The notes beneath the pieces were generated by a model. That model searched no databases. It saw only the letters and a program-made list of their open reading frames with translations, and had not been told where the DNA came from. From NCBI GenBank assembly GCA_032433595.1, contig JASWJB010000115.1, forward strand, positions 53,940 through 117,939: a stretch of DNA of 64,000 nt. Reading direction: 5' to 3'. The translations under genes and the position numbers were made by a program. Below, one piece after another: positions 32,371-44,811 of the stretch. The stretch comes from Conoideocrella luteorostrata (Eukaryota; Ascomycota; Sordariomycetes; Hypocreales; Clavicipitaceae). Every line of letters starts with the position of its first letter. Position 1 is the stretch's first letter.

Positions 32371-35247
32371 CTACCCACTTGCCATAAATTTTCCTCCATC
32401 CTGCTTGAACAACCAGTCGCTATTGACATCCACCATAAAATTCGTGATGTTAAACTCGCTCGGTGGTATTTGACCGTGGCCATTGTTCGGCGTGCCCAAC
32501 CCTGTATCAGGTCCCATTGCCGGGGCTGTTCCGCCAAAATTCTCCCCGCTAAAAGGAAGTCGAGGGACATTGAAAAAGTCAAACACATCAAGATATTCAA
32601 GCTCATTGGGCGCTGGAGTTCGACTAGGAGTAACGGTCGGCAATCCGGTCGTAGTTACGACGCTGTGTCTCGGTTGTCTTGATATCAATAAGTCCAAGTC
32701 AAATGCAGTTCTGCGCATATCTGCCAATATCTTGACGGAGCTGGGGGTGACGCCGTCGCCCTTTTGCTCACTATCCCGATGCTCATCTAGGACCCGCTGA
32801 AGAAGTCCGCAGTACCTTGTCGCTACAGGCCAGTATCGGCCCATTTCTTGCAGTGTGTTGACAAAGAAGCCGATTTGGGGTGACAGGTTATGCTCGACAG
32901 TGGACCCATGGACAAGTAACAGTCTAGCCGAAACCCATATTGTCCAGGCGAAAGGCGGTCCCAGCTTTGAGAGGAGGCCGTTATGAACGACATATTCTCC
33001 CAGAGTGACAATGCCCTCAACTGCGGTGTGGCATCTTTGCGAAGCACTATATGACGGCGTGAAAATAGGCGATCGAGTCGTTGGATATGCTGCGGATGAA
33101 TGGAGCCGAATGATGGCAGTATGAAACGTCGCATGAAGCATGACTAGTATGCAGTTCAAGTTCTTGCTACCTGCTTGAAACAACTTCGACATGTCACCAA
33201 ACTCAGAGGGTAATCCATACCGCCATGTTGTCAGGAGATTATCCATCTCTTTGTAGTTCCGTTGCCACTGCTCAACATCGCCCAGCGCACTTATATCCAC
33301 CGGTTGTTTGAGAAAGGTGTGAATCTTGGACAGGATGCCCAAGATCTCGATATAATATGCGAAGGCGCCCAGGTTGGCAGGCTGGTGAATCTCTTGCGCC
33401 GGTACATCTCCATGGTGTTCTCTCGTCTTAAACCATTTTGTATCCACCCTTTGGTTTTGCATCCATAAATCATCACGACAAGGTAAAGTTCGATCAATCT
33501 CTTTGTCTGATAAGGCGAATTCAAAGGCTGTTGCAATTGTTGCGTATCTATCAAGTAGATAGATCATCCAGAATAGCCTCCGTCGTGATTCATCCTCGAT
33601 GAAGTCTCTTGGTTCTGGAAGTATCATGGCCCGCAAGGTGTATATGGACGTGTAGCTAGGAGATACAGAAAACGAGTTACTCTCCACCGCAAGCCCCAGC
33701 TGTACTACAGAACGCGTGATGAGCGCCAGGACATTCCAGCCAGGAGGGCCATTACTGCTACCAACAAAATCGAGTGCCAGTATAACCAGCGCTTGTAGTG
33801 ACTTGACAGACGTGTTTTCCATGCTATACAGAAGCACACGGTCCTTGCACACTTTGTGGTAGTGCTGACGTCGGTCTTCGGTGAGTCTGGAGTCGGTCGA
33901 AAAACGCATTGTGGTGGCCACAATGGCATGCAGTAGAATCCTATCAGTCTCTTGCAGCGTTGACGGGCCGAATAATGAATCAAGCGTAGTTTTCCGATGC
34001 AAAATCGGGCACCAAGTATTGATGTGTTTAAAGTACAAGTCCACAAGGGCATATAGAAGGTCGTATGGGGGCATGTCCTGGTCCGGAGGCACTTGACCAG
34101 CTACTTGGTTCAGAGGGCCCGTTGGCGACTGAATCGTCGGATGGCTCTGAGAATAGAATCCCTGCCCGGTTGGGCCTGCCGATTGTATAGATGGAATTTG
34201 TGATGTTGCAGACATTGCTCCCATCGGGGGCTGTTGGTGATGGAAACTATCAGATATACCAGGATGATGATGAGATGCATTGAAGTCGATATTTTGTGAT
34301 GTCGGAGTGAAGCTCGATGTCTTTTGTATAAACATGCTATTTTCGCCTGGTGGCGCGTCGATGGGCTCGGATGTTCTGTAGATGTGTGTTGCAACATCTC
34401 GAGGCGTACCTTGGTCGCTTGGCAAACTCGGGTTACTATTTCGAATACTAGCCGCAGCGTTGAGCTGAGGATTTGCAGCGAGGGCATTTTGGATTATTTC
34501 CGAATGTGATTGCAGGATAGCCTCTAGTTTATCCATTCGCTCCTGAAGTTCCTTGCCGAAACCTGCCCTCAAACCCGGCCTTCGCCGCTCCTTGTACTCG
34601 CAATTAGCCCCATTGCGCGCACACCAGCCACAAGATGGCTGCCCGCGGTCACATTTCACCTGGTGGGCAGCGGAGGTCAGTACAGTTATATTCATATGGA
34701 TGGAAATATTAAGGAGGAGATCCAAGGTTCCTCTGGTGGCTGGGCTGCGTTGGTATATACTGAATGGGCTGGGTCTTTTGTCTCACCTTTCTCTGCTTGC
34801 ATAACTCGCACCTTGATATGATAATGTCAGCCCTTGATCCGGCAGGCTGTTCATCTGAAGAGGCAGGTGACGACATGAAAAAACAAAAGAGATTTTGAAA
34901 TCAGCATGCTACATCTCTCAATCTTCATGCTGATTAGGGATGGAGTGGGGAGGAACAGAGGAATCAGGACTTGATTCATAAGACAAACAACTTCTTCGGT
35001 CCTGATTAGGGCGTGGAAAAGCAAGACGGGGGGAGCAAGCCGAACGCTTAGAATAAACACGGGAGTACAATATGAATACGTACGAAACTGAGGTCGGACG
35101 CTTGCGCTTGCCGCTATGGGTAGTAAGATCATGGTACGGATCATCGTCGCTGTGAGAGTCACTATCGGGTTCGGCTTGTTGGCGCGCAAAGACCGAAGTT
35201 GACGACGGTGATGGGCCCTTGTCGCCGCCTCCAGCACCGTGCTGCAT
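32371..35247 (-). CDS. Zn2Cys6 transcription factor, candidate L-rhamnose regulator
   Basis: About 825 residues from three exons: 35247..35084, 34811..34787 and 34659..32371. The 25-base middle exon carries CELCKQRK; joined to VKCDRG it gives cysteines at 56, 59, 66, 73, 76 and 83 with canonical Zn2Cys6 spacing. A basic GKRKRP motif precedes the cluster and a short coiled coil (KELQERMDKLEAIL) follows. The MHR domain includes DLYFKHINTWCPILHRKTT, GLAVESNSF and ESRRRLFWMIYLLDRY. The gene is divergent from the L-rhamnonate dehydratase gene across 2.1 kb, and the L-rhamnose dehydrogenase gene lies just beyond. In yeasts and Aspergillus a Zn2Cys6 factor (TRC1, RhaR) controls this pathway, so a similar job is plausible. 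That role is inference from position only. Confidence 0.9.
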
Positions 35248-37325
35248 GATGACAATAATGGTTTTGAGACTATTTTTGGCGCCTACCCGAGCCAGACTCT
35301 TCGTGTACGGGTTGACTGAAACAGCTAACTGGTCCCGCCCTCGGTCGATGCAGTGGTATCTGTGGGTTATTCGACGAGGAATTGAATGTCGCGGGTTGTT
35401 GTTATGGCGAGTTGAAGTGGAGAGAGAGGTTGAAGCTTAGTTTTCGGGACAAAGTCGAGCGACGTCAAGACGCGGTCGCATCTTACGGAGTTCGCTTGGT
35501 TCGGTTGCCTTTGCAGTCGATTACCCCGAGTAAGATTTTTTAGTACTCTTCTAACTAGTTACTAGCCTTCGTTTCCATGTCTGGTCCGACGTGGGGCGGA
35601 GAGATGAGTTTGAGCATTCATGACAACATACGGAGTGCTCCGTACGATTTCCGACATTTGAGACCCGCCCGTAGTTGGCTGTGGTTATTGAATTGCTACA
35701 TGTATGGCGTCTTTGCACAGTAGTGTAGTCTTGTTCTATAGCTGAAGTCTTCAGTATGCGTATTTGCTCACCTCCGCCACTTTGAAAGTGACAAATATCT
35801 GCCGCACCGCAGAGCCTACGGAGTACGGCAGCAGTAGCGGATCTTCGTCACCTGGCCGCTGAAGAGCTGAAGCCAAGGTGTCAGAAAAAGCTGGGGAAAG
35901 AAGTCATGGCCAAGCCGCTACGCAGGGAGGCAACTAATTAGCTTGCCTTTGCAGACCTCTAGTTGGACGCTCCAGCATCCGTTGGGCCAGCGATACGTTG
36001 ATGGCTGTTGCGGAGTAATGCCAGCCAGCCACAGACCAGGTTAGCACCATTGGAGACTGACGAGGTGGAGCATAAGCTACTCTTGGTTCAAAAACCAGCT
36101 GAAAGCTCGAAAACAAGCTGAGCGGCAATACCGGCAGCACGATATTGTAGGACAGACCCTAGGGTGCAAAGTTCTTATATAGATGGCGATGGAGGACCGG
36201 AAGCTGGGCTAGAAACTCGGTTAGAGTATCAATTGCCGGGCATTGTCTGCTATTTCTCAATTGCCGGTCGTAGACTGGTCCAGTCTCTCTCATAACAGAA
36301 AACGGAAGGAGCGACAGGTAAGTGATAGTTCCATGTTTCAAGTCATGTGCTCATACATGAACGGGTTGGTACCAGGCGTGAAAATGATCAAAGATCAAAT
36401 TTGCACCAACGCCTAAAATACATTCGCAGTGAACAAAGGAACACTAATGCAATTGAATCACACATCGCCCCAATAGGGGCTTATTGTTGATGTTGCCGAT
36501 CCGCTGCAAGACCGCAAGTGTCGGCTAACTGGTGGAGCCTCTTGGCCAGACCTTGTGCCAACCCTGGTCCCTCTCTGCCAGTAAGGTAGTTCTATGGCAC
36601 TGAGACACGAGACATTTGGTTGGGCTTCTAAAGTCTCCACCAAGCACTTAATTAAACTTACTAGAAACCCTAAAGATCTGCATGCTCTTTACCGTGCCGA
36701 TGGATGGTCGACTCGACTCGGCGTACGGAGTATTGGAGCGGCCTTTGCCTGTTGGCACGTCGACAATTGTAATAATCCAGATATGACATTAAGGAGGATC
36801 TGAGTTTTGCAAGCAAACTATGCCAGCTGCCAATCTATTGTTGAGTACTCCGTAAGCGTTGGCCATCTCGGACATGTAGAGGCTCGGGTCTGGAGAACAT
36901 GATGGACGAGCAAGCAACGGACTTTTGCTCCTCAGGTCTGGGAACGACGTGGCAATTCGATCAGAATCAAGCGCCAGTCCAATCTAAATGCAGATCCTAG
37001 TATCCTACCCCAACTGTCATCAAGAATAAATCGGGCACATCTCGCCAATTGCGGAAATCCGTTCGGTGGAGTACCCTCCCCAGACAATGACTGACATGAG
37101 AGCATCTGGCTGGGCAGTTCCCGGGTTGATCTAGTCTTGTTCGGGTCATCTACGCCCGAAACAACGAAGATGCGCATCTTTTATCGTCACTTTTCTTTCA
37201 ACTTCATCATTCCACTTCGCCCTTAAGCTGTCGCAGTTTCTAATTTTAAACGTCATCATCGTCACGCAAAAATCGTTTCCATCGCCCTTCTCCTTCCCCA
37301 CAGGCGACCAAACACACTCATTGCC
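35248..37325. other. divergent promoter region of regulator and lraC
   Basis: A 2.1-kb spacer between divergent start codons with no supportable gene. It contains three exact TACGGAGTA/TACTCCGTA copies (35817, 36724, 36846) and a hairpin version at 35632-35646 (ACGGAG, two bases, CTCCGT). Its last 150 bases are pyrimidine-rich before the lraC start. Confidence 0.6.
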
Positions 37326-38875
37326 ATGGCGCCAGGCATCAGGGGATTCCCTACCATCAAGGCCATACGGTCTTTTGTAATCGATGGCGTGGGTTCTGGT
37401 ATGAGATGAAGGGATATGCTTGCATTTACAGATATTAACTGTTTAGCAGGTGGCGACTATCATAATGTCAAAGGGGGTCACTGGTAAGTCGAGGCTGAGG
37501 TTTTGGCGTGTCTATTAAGAGTCGTTGAACCGGATCGATGCCTAACTACTTTATTTCAGGCTGATTGACAGCGACATCTCAACGCCATGCTCAACATGGG
37601 AGCAGTATCGCAAGTCTCGGACGAGCTGGGGCATAAATGTCTTAGGGTCGTTCCTCCTCGAAATCGAGGCTTCTGATGGCACCGTCGGGTTCGCAACAGG
37701 CTTTGGAGGTAAGATGGTTTCACGTCATTTTTACTCTTCATAGCCACCACATTTCTTTCTAGCATCAAGTTTCATCATGCTGATTAGGCATAGGTCCTCC
37801 CGCATGTTGGCTCGCCCACCAACACTTTGAACGCTTCCTTATCGGTGCCGACCCTCGGAACACAAACCTTCTCTTCGAGCAGATGTACCGCGCATCCATG
37901 TTCTACGGCCGCAAAGGTCTCCCTGTCGCCGTCATCTCCGTCATCGACCTTGCCATCTGGGACCTCCTTGGCAAATTAAGAAATGAACCGGTGTATAGGC
38001 TCATCGGCGGCGCAACAAAAGAACGCATCGATTTCTACTGCACTGGTCCTCAACCAACAGCCGCTCGAGATATGGGCTTCTGGGGCGCGAAAGTTCCGCT
38101 TCCATTCTGCCCCGAAGAAGGACATGCAGGTCTGCGCAAAAACGTAGAATTCCTCCGTAAGCACAGGGAAGCCGTCGGGCCAGATTTTCCCATAATGGTA
38201 GACTGCTACATGAGCCTGACCGTATCCTACACTATCCAACTCGTCGAAGCAGCCAAGGATCTCAATATAAACTGGTGGGAAGAGTGTCTCTCGCCCGACG
38301 ACACCGACGGCTTCGTGCAAATCAAGCGTGCTCATCCAACTGTCAAGTTTACTACTGGCGAGCACGAATACTCCCGGTACGGGTTCCGCAAGCTCATCGA
38401 GGGGCGGAACTTGGACATTATTCAACCAGATGTCATGTGGCTAGGTGGTTTGACGGAACTGCTGAAGGTAGCCGCCATGGCATCCGCGTATGACATCCCC
38501 GTTGTACCACACGCAAGTGGCCCATATAGCTATCACTTTGTGATTTCTCAGCCAAACACACCGTTTCAGGAATATCTTGCGAACTCACCGGACGGCAAGA
38601 GTGTGCTGCCCGTGTTTGGCGACTTGTTCATAGGCGAGCCTATTCCTACAAAGGGATTCTTGACGACGAAGGACCTGGATAGGCCAGGTTTTGGGTTGAT
38701 AATCAACCCGGTAGCGAGGGCAAAATTGATTCCTTCAACTAGTTTGTTGAACCCCACGCCGGTTGCCAACCCAACGCTGCAAGTTGACAACGGGGGTGTG
38801 AATGTGAATGGAAATGAAAAAGGCACCCATGTTAATGGGTTGGCAGGTTTGGTCGAAAGGCCCGCTACTTCGTGA
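37326..38875 (+). CDS. lraC: L-rhamnonate dehydratase (enolase superfamily)
   Basis: The enzyme dehydrates L-rhamnonate to L-2-keto-3-deoxyrhamnonate, the third step of the fungal non-phosphorylated L-rhamnose pathway (LRA3 of Scheffersomyces, LraC of Aspergillus). It has 445 residues from four exons: 37326..37398, 37450..37483, 37560..37708 and 37794..38875. Enolase-superfamily residues are visible: metal ligands in MVDCYM (Asp222), WWEEC (Glu248/249) and TTGEHEYSRYGF (Glu275), plus QPDVMWLGG (Asp298) and the catalytic His in VVPHASGPYSYHF (His325). The family signatures HNVKGGHWLIDSD, from exons 2 and 3, and FWGAKVPLPFCPEEG agree. The Asn/Gly-rich tail after about residue 410 is an extension beyond the bacterial enzyme. 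It is followed in tandem by lraA. Confidence 0.93.
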
Positions 38876-40774
38876 CACACATGATTTTGTAATGATTCAT
38901 CTACGCGTATGACTCCACGATGGCGCTGGACGCATCCAATTTGCCTTTATAACCATGTCAGCCGCTATGTTATTCACAGATGACTTCTTTAGTTGCATCT
39001 TAATTAGATAGTATGGCCAATTGAAAAATGCTCTTCTTCACCGGTCCCTCTATCAACATCCGTATTCTTGTCTCACTAGCGTTAAACAACCAAAGTACCA
39101 GTTCATACGGAGTACACACACTGTGCATTCATCAAAACTCTATCTACAGTCCAACCCAACGAGTTCTTGCAATATGTCTTTGAATTCCACCCATCCTAAA
39201 TATTGTAAAACTTAATCTCGATTGCTCTTTCAATCGGTATGTCGGTTATCTGCTGAACTCTGTACGTTGCATCATCTCAGGGATCAGCGTTATGAAGCAC
39301 ATGACTGCTCGACTGGCGTCATCGCGTCCATCGATGACGGAGAATTTTTTCAACCCTTTCACCTTCATTCTCATCTTCCTTCCGTAGTGCAGTTTATGTC
39401 GAAACGCTTTAAGGGACGAGATTTGCTCGTCTGATTGAGTTTATACGGACGGATGAGGTGTGCGGGTATATTTCTGCCATGCCCTCTTGAGACAAACGCT
39501 ATCCTAAACACCACCTGCAGCGTCAACTACTGTTCCACGAGCAAAAGACCATGCATTTAATGTATTCCCTCTTGGCAGACACCATTCCTCAGCTGTTTAT
39601 CCCAAGCCCACCCGTCACAACACCATGCCAGTATCGTGGAGTCAGTGGACCAAAGGCTCGTGAACTGGTGGGTTATTTCCCGTGCCCGTCTGTTGCGCTC
39701 ACTCCTCCCCACTCCCGCATCGTGAGAAGTGAACGGTGACCGTTTCGCCCGCCCGCTCGCCTGTCTACTGACTCACGATGGCCTCGCAACGGTGACCGTC
39801 GCAAGCCACGTGGCGCCAAACGGTGGAAGAAGCACACAATACAAATTTAGGTGCCATGCAGCTCACGATGCCCGCGTGACCACAATTGTGATCCGCATCT
39901 GTGTGTGTGCTCTGCACAAATACTCTATTTTCGTAATTTTTGGAGGTTTCGCCTGATAGCTCCTCCCTGCTTCTGGGAATTATGTTTTTCCCTTATTTTG
40001 CTCAGCTACGGAAACCCCATCCCCTCCTTCCTAGGTTGGTAGTTCGATTGCTACCAGCCCGAGAATGAGGCTTGCAAAGTGGCCGGCACGGGCCTCGCTA
40101 GTAAATATGCCGAGCGGTTCGAGAATCGATACCGCCCCTCCTTGCACTCGTCCAGCATTTATTATAGTATAGTACTTAAATTGAAGGTTGAGGCGATGTC
40201 CATTTTGAGATACAGTCGTCGCTCAGTTTATTTGCTTGGGATATTATCTCTTCCAAAAGCCCGGGCTAGTTCTGTCATTGCGACGGTTTCTTACTCCGTT
40301 GACACACACACCATTCCCCTGCCCCGGCGATTGCTGCACTCCTCCTGTACCGTTTCTATTACCCAGCATCGCCTGCGTGGTGTCATCGGTGCTATCCACC
40401 GGATAGCTTGGGTGTTTACGCAACGACAGACGGAGCACATCCATTCCACTACCAATTCAGATCAGGTGCGGCGACGTAACCTACCTGTGTTTGCATCTAG
40501 TATCCCGGACGAGGGGTCGAGCTATTTGATTACCAAATCCACTTTCGCTTTCGGCGCTACTTGCGCTTCTCCCAACGCCTCGTATACCCTGACTGCAATA
40601 GCGGGCCACTGCGTATATGCAGTATATGGAGTCGAGTACCCGTGATTTCGTCTGCGCAATTTGACTCGGGCATTTGTCGAGCCCACCTTGCATTTGCTAG
40701 CAGTATCATAAGAGGCATAAACACCACATCAACTTAAATTGCCCCGCTTAGCTAGTCTCCAATCTGACATCATC
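38876..40774. other. intergenic region between lraC and lraA
   Basis: A 1.9-kb region with no recognisable gene. The 188-codon open frame at 40079-40645 lacks family resemblance. It contains the lraA promoter and one TACGGAGTA at 39106. Confidence 0.55.
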
Positions 40775-41662
40775 ATGCCTTTGGTCGGGTTGCTAGCTGG
40801 TAAGACAGCAATCATCACGGGCGGGACGACGGGCATCGGCCGCGCCATCTGTCTCGAATTCCTGCGGCAGGGCGCAAACGTGGTTGTCAACCACTTGGGG
40901 TTGGAGAAGGATAAGGGCCACCTCGAATCATTGATTGCGGAGGCTGAAGCCCTCTCGTCACCACCACCTGGGGCAGACGGAGGGAACGGCGATGACACTT
41001 TATCGCAGGTTGGCGGTCGCTCGGAGACATCTGCGCAAGCCATTGGTAGATTGTCACATCAAGCTGGTGACGTGCGAGATCCTGCAACAGCCACCAGTCT
41101 TGTGGCTGCGGCAGTTGAGCATTCTGGTGTCGCGAAACGAATTGACATTTGCGTTTCCAATGCGGGAATCTGCACCTTTGCAGACTTCATGACACTGTCA
41201 CCCGATTTGTTTGAAGCTACAGTCCGTACCAACCTGGATGGGGCATTTTATGTCACCCAGGCCGCTGCCCGTCAAATGGCTCTCCATCAATCACCTCCAG
41301 GAGGTAGTATCATTGGTGTCTCGTCCATCTCTGCTCTTGTGGGTGGAGGAGAACAGACGCATTACACACCTACGAAGGCTGGAGTGCTTAGCTTGATGCA
41401 GAGCACCGCCGTTGCGTTGGGAAAACACGGCATCAGATGTAATGCTTTGTTGCCAGGCACTATCCGTACCCAATTGAACGAAGACGACTTGGCGGATGAT
41501 ACCAAGAGAACTTACATGGAAGCGCGAATTCCGCTGGGTCGGACTGGTGTGCCATCAGACCTAGCTGGTCCGGCAGTATTTCTGGCATGCGACGAACTGA
41601 GTAACTATGTGACGGGTGCCCAACTATTGGTTGATGGTGGTTTGTACGTCAATTTGCAGTAG
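40775..41662 (+). CDS. lraA: L-rhamnose 1-dehydrogenase (short-chain dehydrogenase)
   Basis: A single-exon SDR of 295 residues that matches the fungal LRA1/LraA type, which oxidises L-rhamnose to L-rhamnono-1,4-lactone with NAD(P). The N-terminal GLLAGKTAIITGGTTGIGRA holds the TGxxxGIG cofactor motif. VSNAGIC supplies the NAG motif, SSIS the catalytic Ser, and HYTPTKAG the YxxxK pair. The closing sequence YVTGAQLLVDGGLYVNLQ is typical. The start at 40775 (MPLVGLLAG) was chosen over an upstream in-frame ATG at 40739 because it begins directly at the family N terminus. The insertion SSPPPGADGGNGDDTLSQ near residue 62 is longer than usual. Assignment within the SDR family is strengthened by lraC next door. 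Confidence 0.87.
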   Translation: MPLVGLLAGKTAIITGGTTGIGRAICLEFLRQGANVVVNHLGLEKDKGHLESLIAEAEALSSPPPGADGGNGDDTLSQVGGRSETSAQAIGRLSHQAGDVRDPATATSLVAAAVEHSGVAKRIDICVSNAGICTFADFMTLSPDLFEATVRTNLDGAFYVTQAAARQMALHQSPPGGSIIGVSSISALVGGGEQTHYTPTKAGVLSLMQSTAVALGKHGIRCNALLPGTIRTQLNEDDLADDTKRTYMEARIPLGRTGVPSDLAGPAVFLACDELSNYVTGAQLLVDGGLYVNLQ

Positions 41663-44600
41663 CCACCAACACATATCACAAAATGCGCATATCTTAAAAA
41701 GAAACGCAAGTGTCAGCATGTGAGATCCATGTTGATCCCCGAAATATTCCTGATACGCGGCAAAGATGGGAAGACTGAGGTGTTACGAGAGTGCACGGAG
41801 TATGGAGCACTGCCATAATCAAAATACTGCATTGCAATAACAATAAGTTCCTAATCATGTCAGCCTTAGCTGCGTGCTATGAAAAGCAGGCTAGTGCCAA
41901 GCCATGATCTTGATCCAACAAAACATTATAATGTCGAACAGGTGGGGGTCCCTGCTCACAATGTCAGCATATTCCATAATAGGTAAACCACCTAGATTCA
42001 AATAACGCCATCCCACGCATCACGGCTGACCATCTGGCGCAACTCATGCAACCAAAATGGGCGGCAGGGGTAGGGATCGCATAAAATGGAGGTAACGAAA
42101 AGTGAAGGAGGGGGATGAGAGGGGCGGGGTTCCGTGAAATGCCGCAATACTCGAGGAAACAGAAATGATGCTAAAGGCATGCAGATATATACCAGCCACT
42201 GCAACGACGCTAGGATGAATTGCGGAGTTCTCGTACAACATCACTCACTTCTCACCTCCATACATGGTATTGATTCGCAAGATTGAGTGAGTAAGCACGC
42301 GGCTAAAGGGCCTATCTATGCGTCATTGTCAGCAGCAATTTGTCTACCAACCAACAACAGCGTTGGATGGGACACACGGCGAGTGCATGATAGACGCTGC
42401 ATGAGCGATTAATAGAACGACCCAAATCTAAGCCTTGGGTTTTCTTCCATGTTTGTCCAGTATCACCTACATCAATTTTGTGGAGCCGGAGACAAGAGCT
42501 GGAACTCCATACTCCGTGTACATTGCTGTATGTTGTCCCGGCCAAACGATTGAATCCAACGTTCCATGGCACAATAAGCCCTTGTGATAATAAACAAGCT
42601 AATGGTCAGTAGGCCAACGTACGGCCAGTTGCTCCTGGAGATGGTCCAAAGCCATGCCTCGCCAACTTTAATGTTGATAACACAACAGTGCAGAGCAGAT
42701 CGTGACGGTAGGGTGGAGCGGCAACAACCAGCGTCTTGACTGGAGACCTGGAGACCCCTTCTGCCCTTTCCCATGCAGCCACCCATTGGTACCTTGAGAC
42801 ACCGTTTCGCGCTGCGCTATTATAGTATCATACAGTGCCATTGTGGTCCGTTGCAAGATAAGGCGGGCGGGGCAACCAACTCCGCACTGACCAACAGTCT
42901 GGAAGGGATTGCCTGAAAAGCATGTGCCTCTATGCCCCTTCCCCTCTCCTACCTCCCTGCTCTCCCTTTGGCCCCTCCGTGTGCCGTGTGTCCACCGTAC
43001 TGCCGCCGTTGCCCGAGTGTTTCCAGACCGTGCAGGCAGCTAAGGGCCGACCGCGCTCCGTCGTTGAATCTCAAAGAGAGCACGAAGCATCGCAAAGTAA
43101 TGAATGAATGGTATATTTTTGTAACAGCGCTAAGTAAACACGCATTGAGGGGACGAATAGAAGCACGGAAAATTCTAACGAGACAATATTATACCAATTG
43201 GTACATAATTGGTACAGTACCAAACTGCGCTCCGCGCATTACGCGAGAAGGCAGCGCAGCACGGCGTAGCTCTTGCAGTTTCGTAACAGGCCCATCCAAG
43301 CGGGGCCGGAAACGGTAGCTGATAGGCCATCAGACCGAAAAATCGGGACCGTGTTTACGTCACTGTGGACCGCTTTGACCGTGGCATGCGGCCGTCACCG
43401 TCTCCTGAAATCCGCGCAAGGCAACTGCACCGTAACAGAGCATGACACAGTTATCTTTGCGTTTTCATTTGCAGCCAACCAACCAGACCGTACTTTGCAG
43501 CCACCGTCATCTGCTCTTTTTTTGGTTTGTCCTTTGCCTCAACTGTGGAACCGGCGTCGTTCAGGCAGCGGCGATCCCTGCCACCACTGCGTCTCATCTA
43601 TCATAATTTCTTATTCGTCCGCGAGCCATGCGCCAAGCCCCCGGCCCAGCAGAGATTGCAAGCCTCCGAAAACTGAGCCGGAAGGAAGACGGAAGCTACC
43701 TTAGTAAAGTCGACCAACAAAAGGTCGCTGTCACTTCTTGTGTTGTTACGCTAGCTGCAGTACCAAAATGGGATGCGCAGTACTTTTCCGCAGGAATTTG
43801 GTGAGGCATATCTGGGAACATGTCGGGTACAACCGCAAGCCTATCAGCCCCAGTTTCGTCTTGCATGAGACAGACGCCTCGGATGTATCTCTCAAGTCGC
43901 ATAATATCCCGGCATCGACTGCGAATCTCATATCTTTTCAGTTTAGGAACACGTGTCTATAAAATGCCTGGGGGAAATACTACGTGATTGTTTCATTATA
44001 GTACAACAGATACCAGCAAGCCACTCAGATGCCCGCAGCTTCACACCAACTCGGAATCTTTTGATAGTCTTGGCCCTGCCAGGGGCCGATACCCTTTCAC
44101 CGCCCAAGCCACAATGAGATGAGTTTATCATGTTGGTTACGGATGGTGGCATGTGAAATTTTCATGGCTTAAGCCAAAACAGAATATTGTTCAGGTTCCT
44201 GGGCAGTGCCGTACACCACCTCTTCTCTCTTCTCTCACCGTACACGGAATGTATGACGACCAGAAAGGTTGCCTGAGTGGCTTTTACACGCTGACGGCAT
44301 CATGCGAGCAGCCGCCATCTTATGCCGAAAAATCCACGGGCTCGTAACTAACTCACTGGTTGTTACAGTATGCCGTCACCAAAGGATGTCATAGTCCAAA
44401 CTTTTCAGCCATGTGGAACCGCGATGTGGATTACCGGCTCCACGACGTCCCTTCGCCCCAATCTGGCGTAGGTTCCTGAATGGCAGATTCTCCCTTGCGA
44501 GTTCCACTCCAGAGAATGACTCGGCCTCGACGACAAACAACCTTTGCAAACAAGTGGACTCTACGCGAGACGCATGTGTCAGACGTTGCAATAACGTCTT

Positions 44601-44811
44601 GGGGAGTCCGAGCAGTAGAACTTTGAAAAATTATAAATCCACTTGCCCTCCCACCGTTCTTGACGGTAGATCTCATCTTCATTTACAAACTCACACCCGT
44701 GTTCTTTGACTCTTCTCCACCTCCGCAGTTGAGTTTCCACTCTGGAGACGAAGTAATTTATCCCAATACCACCTCAAACTGCCTACAACAACACAAAGTC
44801 CATTGGCAATC
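41663..44811. other. 3.1-kb gene-poor region
   Basis: No supportable gene was found. The region contains a palindromic TTGGTACAGTACCAA near 43210, AT-rich sequence at 43110-43215, and the promoter of the HAD gene at its right end. Confidence 0.5.
44632..44638 (+). promoter_or_regulatory. candidate TATA box of the HAD phosphatase gene
   Basis: TATAAAT lies 174 bases upstream of the start codon at 44812. Position-based only. Confidence 0.35.

Noticed and set aside
40040..40075. tRNA-like TTCGATT loop between GGTAG and CTACC
   Set aside because: The loop is eight bases instead of seven and no other tRNA arms could be folded upstream.
40079..40645. 188-codon open frame before lraA
   Set aside because: Composition looks random, there is no family similarity, and it has no supporting promoter or splice signals.
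13792..43224. TACAGTACCAAA shared by 13792 and 43213, resembling a Tc1-type end
   Set aside because: A 12-base match between two places is expected many times by chance in 64 kb, and no opposite inverted end was found.
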